Below, piece by piece: positions 22,977-28,113 of a DNA stretch of 28,113 nucleotides. Under the pieces are notes generated by a model. The model worked only from the letters and a program-made list of their open reading frames with translations. It searched no databases and was not told where the DNA came from. This stretch comes from SIG438 sp034117945 (lineage in GTDB: Bacteria > Bacillota > Clostridia > HGM11514). The DNA is taken from positions 1 to 28,113 of the forward strand of contig JAXEOR010000218.1 in assembly GCA_034117945.1 (NCBI GenBank), read 5' to 3'. The translations under genes and the position numbers were made by a program. Positions within the stretch are counted from its first letter, which is position 1. Each line of letters opens with the position of its first letter.

Positions 22977-24143
22977 ATGCGGGAATTGATTATGGTCAAG
23001 TGTGGCGAAATTATATTAAAGGGCTTAAACCGCCACATTTTTGAGGAAAAATTGGAGAAAAATATAAAATACCGTTTGAAGGGTCTGGGAAGGATCAGGA
23101 TTCGCCGGGCTCAGGCGACCATTTACATTGAGCCGGAGGAGGGGGCGGATCTGGACGAGATGATTCGCCGGCTGGAACGGGTATTCGGCATTGTGACCCT
23201 TGCCAGGGTCACCTGCGTGGAAAAGGATATGGACAAAATCTGCGGGCTGGCTTTGGAGACGGTCAGGCAGACCGGCGCCAAAACCTTTAAGGTGGAGGCC
23301 AAGCGAAGCGATAAAAAATTCCCCTTAAACTCACCGGCCATCTGTGCCCGGGTGGGGGAAGCGGTGTTTGAAGGAATTCCCGGCATTCAGGTTGACGTGA
23401 AGAACCCGGAGGTGGTTTTGTGGGTAGAGATCCGGGATCTGGAGGGCTATGTGTATACCGATAAGCTGAAGGGAGCGGGAGGGATGCCTACCGGCTGCAA
23501 CGGCAAGGCCACCTTGCTGCTGTCCGGAGGGATCGACAGCCCCGCAGCGGGCTACATGATCGGAAAACGGGGGGTGGAGCTGAATGCCGTGCATTTTCAC
23601 AGCTACCCCTACACCAGCGAACGGGCAAAGGAAAAGGTGGTGGAGCTGGCGGGGATTCTGGCGGGCTGGTGCGGAAAAATTGATCTGCATGTGGTGCCCT
23701 TTACGGAATGTCAGCTGGCCATTCATCAAAACTGTCCTCCGGATGAGGGAACCATTCTCATGCGGCGGATGATGGCGAGAATCGCCCAGAAAATTGCGCA
23801 AAATACCGGCTCCAGCGCTTTGGTAACGGGAGAAAGCGTGGGGCAGGTGGCCAGTCAGACCATTTACAGCCTGCAGGTGACCAACCATGGGCTGGAGCTG
23901 CCGGTGTTTCGTCCGCTGATCGGGATGGATAAGGATGAGATCGTTTCCATCGCCCGAAAAATCGGCACCTTCGATACCTCCATTCTTCCCTATGAGGATT
24001 GCTGCACCGTGTTTGTGGCAAAGCACCCCAAAACCAGGCCGGTGCTGGAGGATATTATCCGGTCGGAGCAGGCGCTGGATTATCAGAACCTAATTGACAA
24101 GGCGGTAGAGCAAACGGAATTGATTCCAATCACAGGAGAGTGA
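22977..24143 (+). CDS. thiI: tRNA 4-thiouridine synthase ThiI
   Basis: Adenylates U8 of tRNA and inserts sulfur to make 4-thiouridine; some homologues also serve thiamine synthesis. The 388-aa product has the NFLD/THUMP domain (about 1-165) and the PP-loop ATPase domain with SGGIDSP (residues 183-189) and HFHSYPYTSERA. There is no C-terminal rhodanese domain, the usual form in Bacillota, which relies on a dedicated desulfurase. The start ATG 22977 has GAGGAG 8 nt upstream; an in-frame ATG six bases earlier is too close to it. Three cysteines near the C-terminal half (YEDCCTVF) are candidates for sulfur relay. Confidence 0.94.
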   Translation: MRELIMVKCGEIILKGLNRHIFEEKLEKNIKYRLKGLGRIRIRRAQATIYIEPEEGADLDEMIRRLERVFGIVTLARVTCVEKDMDKICGLALETVRQTGAKTFKVEAKRSDKKFPLNSPAICARVGEAVFEGIPGIQVDVKNPEVVLWVEIRDLEGYVYTDKLKGAGGMPTGCNGKATLLLSGGIDSPAAGYMIGKRGVELNAVHFHSYPYTSERAKEKVVELAGILAGWCGKIDLHVVPFTECQLAIHQNCPPDEGTILMRRMMARIAQKIAQNTGSSALVTGESVGQVASQTIYSLQVTNHGLELPVFRPLIGMDKDEIVSIARKIGTFDTSILPYEDCCTVFVAKHPKTRPVLEDIIRSEQALDYQNLIDKAVEQTELIPITGE

Positions 24144-24147
24144 TCGT

Positions 24148-25386
24148 ATGAATGCAGAAATCATTGCGGTAGGAACGGAATTGCTGCTGGGCAACATTGT
24201 GAATACCAACGCACAGTATCTGTCCGAGCGGCTGAGCGAGGCGGGGATCGATGTGTTTTATCAAAGCGTTGTGGGGGATAACCCGGAACGGTTAAAGACC
24301 TGCCTGCGTCAGGGGCTGGAGCGGGCAGATCTGCTGCTGGTGACGGGGGGCTTGGGACCCACTCAGGACGATCTGACCAAGGAAACCGCCGCGGAGCTGA
24401 TGGGCTTTTCCTTGGAACTGCATCAGCCCAGTCTGGATCGGATGAAGGCATACTTTCAGGCGGTTGGCCGGCCGATGACCGCCAATAACGAAAAGCAGGC
24501 CATGATGCCCAAGGGCTGTATTGTGCTGAAAAACGACTGCGGCACCGCCCCCGGTTGTATTATGGAGCGGGAGGGCAAAACGGTGATTTTGCTGCCTGGG
24601 CCTCCGGTGGAAATGAAGGCCATGTATGACGGCTATGTGCGCCCCTATCTGGTGAATAAGACCGATTGCCTGATCTGCTCCCGCACCATGCGGCTGTTCG
24701 GCATTGGGGAGTCTCGGGCGGAGGAGATGATTGCTCAGCTGATCCGGGACAGTCAGAACCCTACCATTGCGCCCTACGCAAAGCTGTGCGAGGTGCACCT
24801 GCGGCTGACGGCCAAGGCAAAAACAGAGGAAGAAGCGGAAGGGATGCTGGATGAAATAGAGGAAAAGGTGGGGGCTGTGCTGGGGCAGTATTGCTACGGC
24901 TATGACGAGGACGATTTGCAGACAGTAGCGGTGCATGCCCTGCAGGACTGCGGAAAAACCCTGGCTCTGGCGGAATCCTGCACCGGCGGCATGCTTGCCA
25001 AAATGATTACCGACGTGCCCGGCTCCTCAGAGGTGTTCACCCACGGCTTTGTGACCTATGCCAATCAGGCCAAGGAGCAGCTGCTGGGTGTGGATCACCG
25101 GGTGCTGACCCATCTGGGGGCGGTGAGCGATCTGACGGCTGTGCAGATGTGCCGGGGGGCAAGAGGAGCATCCGGCGCGGATTTTGCCCTTTCTGTAACC
25201 GGCATTGCAGGGCCGGGAGGGGGCAGCAAGAAAAAGCCGGTAGGGCTGGTTTATATCGGCCTGGCTTCGGAACGGGGGGTTCGGTGCAAAAAGCTGCAGC
25301 TGTCCGGCTCCCGGGACAAAATCAGAACCCAGACCGCTATGAACGCTCTTTGGATGCTGATTGAGGAATTGAAGGAAAACTGTTGA
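24148..25386 (+). CDS. cinA: CinA-family nicotinamide nucleotide amidohydrolase / competence-damage protein
   Basis: Two-domain protein of 412 residues. The N-terminal MoCF-like domain (IIAVGTELLLGNIVNTN, LLVTGGLGPTQDD, LPGPPVEMKAM) has been assigned ADP-ribose-type pyrophosphatase activity. The C-terminal domain carries ESCTGGMLAKMITDVPGSS (from about residue 276) and VTGIAGPGGG, the NMN-deamidase signature. Both domains are complete. It starts 4 bp after the thiI stop with AGGAGAGTG upstream, and its stop codon lies within the recA promoter. cinA directly before recA is common in Bacillota. Confidence 0.94.
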   Translation: MNAEIIAVGTELLLGNIVNTNAQYLSERLSEAGIDVFYQSVVGDNPERLKTCLRQGLERADLLLVTGGLGPTQDDLTKETAAELMGFSLELHQPSLDRMKAYFQAVGRPMTANNEKQAMMPKGCIVLKNDCGTAPGCIMEREGKTVILLPGPPVEMKAMYDGYVRPYLVNKTDCLICSRTMRLFGIGESRAEEMIAQLIRDSQNPTIAPYAKLCEVHLRLTAKAKTEEEAEGMLDEIEEKVGAVLGQYCYGYDEDDLQTVAVHALQDCGKTLALAESCTGGMLAKMITDVPGSSEVFTHGFVTYANQAKEQLLGVDHRVLTHLGAVSDLTAVQMCRGARGASGADFALSVTGIAGPGGGSKKKPVGLVYIGLASERGVRCKKLQLSGSRDKIRTQTAMNALWMLIEELKENC

Positions 25387-25410
25387 CAATTCGGATAAAT
25401 TTGATATAAT
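25383..25410 (+). promoter_or_regulatory. recA promoter overlapping the cinA stop codon
   Basis: TTGACA (25383-25388), 16 nt, TATAAT (25405-25410): both hexamers perfect, spacer one short of optimal. No GAAC-N4-GTTC LexA/DinR operator is seen between it and the start codon. Confidence 0.85.
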
Positions 25411-25439
25411 GAAGAAAATACCGTTAGGAGGAAATCAGA

Positions 25440-26612
25440 ATGGCTTCAGGAGGAAATAAGTCGTCTTCAAAAGGAAATAAATCAACTATAGGAGGAGGCT
25501 ACAAGGTAGCTCCGGAAGGAAAGAAAAAAGCCCTGGAGGAGGCGCTGGGTCAAATAGAAAAGCAGTTTGGCAAGGGCGCAGTAATGCGGCTGGGAGAAAA
25601 CTCCCATATGCAGGTGGACACCATTTCTACCGGCATTTTGAGCCTGGATATCGCCCTGGGCATCGGAGGACTGCCGAGAGGAAGAATTGTGGAAATCTAC
25701 GGGCCGGAATCCTCCGGAAAAACCACCGTTGCCCTTCATGCGGTGGCTCAGGCTCAGAAGCTGGGAGGAGAGGTGGCCTTTATTGACGCAGAGCATGCCC
25801 TGGATCCCATTTATGCGGAAAAGCTGGGGGTGAAGATCGAGGATCTGTATGTGTCCCAGCCGGATACGGGAGAGCAGGCTCTGGAAATTACCGAGGCTCT
25901 GGCGAGAAGCGGCGCCATTGACGTGATCGTGATTGACTCTGTGGCGGCTCTGGTGCCCAAGGCGGAGATTGACGGGGAAATGGGTGACACCCATGTGGGC
26001 CTGCAGGCCAGACTCATGTCTCAGGCACTGCGCAAGCTGGCGGGGGTCATCGGCAGATCCAGCACCGTGGCCATTTTCATCAATCAGCTGCGGGAAAAGG
26101 TGGGAACTTCCTATGGCAATCCGGAGGTCACCACAGGGGGCCGTGCTTTGAAATTTTATTCCTCCGTTCGTCTGGAGGTCAGGAAGGCGGAGCTTTTGAA
26201 GCAGGGAACGGAGCCCATCGGCTGCTATACCAGAGTGAAGGTGGTTAAAAATAAGGTGGCACCTCCCTTTAAGGAAGCCTATTTTGACATCATGTACGGA
26301 GAGGGGATCTCCAAGGAGGGCATGGTGCTGGACTTGGCGGCAGATCTGGGCTTTGTGAAAAAGAGCGGTGCCTGGTATTCCCTGGGAGAGGAAAGAATCG
26401 GCCAGGGACGGGACAATGCCAAAAAATATCTTGCGGAGCATCCGGAGGCCTTTGAACAGCTGGATGCGCAGGTGCGGGAGCATTACGGCATCGGCGAGCA
26501 AGCGGCAAAGCAAGATGGTACCGGCGGGCAGACGGCAAAACAGGACGGTACCGGCGAGAAGGCGGCAAAACAGGACGGTATCGGAGAACAGGCGGAGAAA
26601 CAGGATGAATGA
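25440..26612 (+). CDS. recA: Recombinase RecA with extended N-terminus and repeat tail
   Basis: DNA strand-exchange ATPase and SOS co-protease. The core is complete: Walker A GPESSGKT (residues 88-95), the FIDAEHALDP and VSQPDTGEQALEI blocks, VIDSVAALVPKAEIDGEMGD, and loop L2 around FINQLREKVG.SYGNPEVTTGGRAL. The 390-aa length exceeds the usual ~345-360. About 22 Ser/Gly/Lys-rich residues precede the core compared with the Escherichia coli numbering. The acidic C-terminus is followed by four 10-residue repeats. The ATG 25440 has AGGAGG 8 nt upstream. It overlaps recX by 8 bp. Confidence 0.97.
   Translation: MASGGNKSSSKGNKSTIGGGYKVAPEGKKKALEEALGQIEKQFGKGAVMRLGENSHMQVDTISTGILSLDIALGIGGLPRGRIVEIYGPESSGKTTVALHAVAQAQKLGGEVAFIDAEHALDPIYAEKLGVKIEDLYVSQPDTGEQALEITEALARSGAIDVIVIDSVAALVPKAEIDGEMGDTHVGLQARLMSQALRKLAGVIGRSSTVAIFINQLREKVGTSYGNPEVTTGGRALKFYSSVRLEVRKAELLKQGTEPIGCYTRVKVVKNKVAPPFKEAYFDIMYGEGISKEGMVLDLAADLGFVKKSGAWYSLGEERIGQGRDNAKKYLAEHPEAFEQLDAQVREHYGIGEQAAKQDGTGGQTAKQDGTGEKAAKQDGIGEQAEKQDE
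26487..26606 (+). repeat. Four 30-bp tandem repeats at the 3' end of recA
   Basis: Units at 26487, 26517, 26547 and 26577 encode GIGEQAAKQD, GTGGQTAKQD, GTGEKAAKQD and GIGEQAEKQD. Each unit is ten codons, so a copy-number change would keep the frame. The recX start codon lies in the last unit. Confidence 0.95.
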
Positions 26613-27252
26613 GGTAACTGTGACCGCTTTGGAGCCCCAGAAAAGGCATCCCAACCGGCGGTCGGTGTTTGTAGACGGCGAGTATGCCTTTGGGCTGGAT
26701 GAGGAAACCTGCGTAAAAATGAAGCTTGCTGCAGGCAATCGCTATCCCCCCTCGGAGCTGGAGCGGATCCGGGAGGAGGGGGAGCTTTTTGACGCAAAGC
26801 AGTACGGCTTTCGTTTGATTGCCCGGCGCAGCTACAGTGTTTTTTTGCTGGAAAAAAAGCTGAGGGAGCGGGAGTATTCTCCGGATATCGTGAAACAGGT
26901 TTCCGATTTTTTGTGCGAGCTGGGCTATTTGAATGATGAGGAATATGCCCGGTGCTATACTCACGACGCAGTGGTGCTTCGGAAAAAAGGAAAGCGGCTG
27001 GTGCAGCGGGAGCTGTATGCCCGGGGGATCGACCGGGAAACGGCGGAGGCGGCCTGGGAGACTGTGGCGCAGCAGGAGAACGCCGGCGGCAACCTGGAGC
27101 AAATCATCCAAAAACGGCTGACAGATCCCCGGGATCCTAAGTGCGTGCGGCGGGTGTTTGATTACTGCATCCGGCGGGGGTATGATTACAGTGTGGTTTC
27201 TCAGGCAATGCGGCAGTATATAGAAGAGGAACAGTACATAGAAGAGGAATAA
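26605..27252 (+). CDS. recX: Regulatory protein RecX
   Basis: RecX modulates RecA filament growth. The 215-aa product begins NEVTVTALEPQKRHPNRRSVFVDGEYAFGLDEE and carries the three-helix RecX repeats: YSVFLLEKKLREREYSPDIVKQVSDFL, then GYLNDEEYARCYTHDAVVLRKKGKRLVQRELYARGID. The start ATG 26605 overlaps the recA stop by 8 bp, indicating translational coupling. The longer open frame upstream is only the recA gene read in another frame. The C-terminus is an exact hexapeptide duplication (QYIEEE twice) from an 18-bp tandem repeat at 27214-27249. Confidence 0.93.
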   Translation: MNEVTVTALEPQKRHPNRRSVFVDGEYAFGLDEETCVKMKLAAGNRYPPSELERIREEGELFDAKQYGFRLIARRSYSVFLLEKKLREREYSPDIVKQVSDFLCELGYLNDEEYARCYTHDAVVLRKKGKRLVQRELYARGIDRETAEAAWETVAQQENAGGNLEQIIQKRLTDPRDPKCVRRVFDYCIRRGYDYSVVSQAMRQYIEEEQYIEEE

Positions 27253-27261
27253 AAGAGGAAG

Positions 27262-27333
27262 AAAGGGCGGGTGCCCTTTGAGACGGATTGGCAGCGTGAT
27301 CTCTTATCGCTTTTTGCCCTGCCGATAAGAGAT
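27262..27333 (+). other. Two hairpins in the recX-rimO spacer
   Basis: AAAGGGC (27262-27268) pairs with GCCCTTT (27273-27279) around a 4-nt loop. ATCTCTTATCG (27299-27309) pairs perfectly over 11 bp with CGATAAGAGAT (27323-27333). Neither is followed by a T run, so complete termination is unlikely; an mRNA processing or stability role is possible. Confidence 0.6.
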
Positions 27334-27378
27334 GGGAGGATCAATGCCGGCGCAGGGTGCGGAATGGAGAGGAACAGA

Positions 27379-28113
27379 ATGAATAAAGTAGCGCTGATTT
27401 CTTTGGGTTGTCCCAAAAATCAGGTAGACAGCGAGCTGATGCTGGGGCTGTTGCAGGAGCGGGGCTATGAGCTGACGGACGAGCCCTCTCAGGCGGATTG
27501 GATTATTGTCAATACCTGCGGATTTATCACCTCTGCCAAGGAGGAATCCATTGAAGCGATTCTGGAGGCGGCGGAGTACAAAAAAACAGGGCGGTGCAAA
27601 AAACTGGCGGTGACCGGGTGCCTGGCACAGCGGTACCGGCAGGAAATCCTTGCGGAGCTGCCGGAAATTGACGTGGTGGCCGGAACGGCGGATTATCACC
27701 ATATCGTCTCCCTGCTGGAGGGAGAGGGAAGGGAGCTGTTTGGGAATATCAACTGCTCTCCCGATTACAGTACCCTTCCCCGGGTCAATTCCATGCCCTT
27801 TTATACGGCATACTTAAAAATTGCAGACGGCTGCGACAATCACTGTACCTACTGCGTGATTCCCTCCATTCGGGGGAAATACCGGAGCAGACCCATGGAG
27901 GAGCTGGTGGCAGAGGCGGAGGAGCTGGCCAAAAGCGGCGTGCGGGAGCTGATTTTGGTGGCACAGGACACCACTGCTTACGGTACGGATTTGTACGGAG
28001 AACGCAAGCTGGCGCAGCTTTTGGAGCGGTTGTGCGCCATTGAGCAGCTTCATTGGATTCGGTTCCATTACGGTTATCCGGAGGGGGTGACCCAGGAGCT
28101 GCTGGAGGTGATG
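27379..28113 (+). CDS. rimO: Ribosomal protein S12 methylthiotransferase RimO, 3'-truncated by window edge
   Basis: Radical-SAM enzyme that methylthiolates an aspartate of ribosomal protein S12. The first 245 codons are present. The N-terminal UPF0004 domain has its three cluster cysteines (SLGCPKNQVDSE, NTCGFI, VTGCLAQRY). The radical-SAM motif is CxxxCxxC in KIADGCDNHCTYCVIPSIRGKYRSR. The wording CPKNQVDSE and GKYRSRP favour RimO over MiaB. The start ATG 27379 follows GAGAGGA. The frame is open to the last base, so the TRAM domain lies outside the window. Confidence 0.93.
   Translation, partial: MNKVALISLGCPKNQVDSELMLGLLQERGYELTDEPSQADWIIVNTCGFITSAKEESIEAILEAAEYKKTGRCKKLAVTGCLAQRYRQEILAELPEIDVVAGTADYHHIVSLLEGEGRELFGNINCSPDYSTLPRVNSMPFYTAYLKIADGCDNHCTYCVIPSIRGKYRSRPMEELVAEAEELAKSGVRELILVAQDTTAYGTDLYGERKLAQLLERLCAIEQLHWIRFHYGYPEGVTQELLEVM

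Noticed and set aside
26368..26604. N-terminal extension of recX reaching into recA
   Set aside because: It reads the recA coding sequence and its repeats in another frame; a proper RecX N-terminus begins at 26605.
25482..26738. Long antisense open frame (418 codons) opposite recA
   Set aside because: It is the shadow of recA in a codon-biased, GC-rich gene. The protein is low-complexity His/Leu/Arg rich with no ribosome site and no recognisable domain.

Overview
The window looks like a chromosomal segment of an anaerobic Bacillota, most likely a Clostridia member of roughly 50 % G+C. The reasons are a walRK-yycHI operon, RNase Y with YmdB, SpoIIIE/FtsK, [FeFe]-hydrogenase maturases, many strong AGGAGG ribosome sites, frequent TTG/GTG starts and near-consensus sigma-A promoters. 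The genus cannot be read from the sequence alone. I see no phage, IS element, CRISPR array, tRNA or rRNA.

Layout. 1-1956 (+): 3' part of an ftsK/spoIIIE translocase, closed by a bidirectional terminator. 2063-9066 (-): a long cell-envelope block that reads walR, walK, a small secreted protein, yycH, yycI, lemA, TPM-domain protein. The secreted-protein gene has its own promoter carrying a consensus WalR box. 9181-9502 (+): a small ribbon-helix-helix regulator gene, divergent from walR. 9484-12764 (+): a strong promoter, a ~300-nt structured leader, rny, a structured spacer, ymdB and a zinc-ribbon/DUF2007 protein. 12761-15488: an AraC regulator divergent from a GH2 glycosidase. 15502-19216 (-): one hydrogenase-maturation unit (TM1266-type regulator, hydG, hydF) with a 3-methyladenine glycosylase gene at its end. 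It is driven by a perfect-consensus promoter and has an attenuator-like leader. 19305-25386 (+): MBOAT O-acyltransferase, SGNH/DltD-like partner, cysteine desulfurase, thiI, cinA. 25383-28113 (+): recA, recX, and the 5' part of rimO, which runs off the window.

Functional themes. The minus-strand wal block couples cell-wall sensing (WalK/WalR) to its membrane regulators YycH/YycI and a putative exported target. HydG and HydF build the H-cluster of [FeFe]-hydrogenase (hydE is not here). The cysteine desulfurase and ThiI probably act as a sulfur-donor/acceptor pair for tRNA 4-thiouridine. RNase Y and YmdB are RNA-turnover and signalling partners. cinA-recA-recX is a DNA-repair cluster.

The most unusual signals are regulatory rather than protein-coding: (i) the WalR box in front of the secreted gene; (ii) a riboswitch-like terminator/antiterminator leader upstream of the hydrogenase maturation genes; (iii) a long leader with two terminator-like hairpins upstream of rny, plus a hairpin-rich rny-ymdB spacer; (iv) two identical 10-bp repeats exactly 20 bp apart in front of the ribbon-helix-helix gene; (v) four 10-residue tandem repeats at the RecA C-terminus overlapping the recX start.
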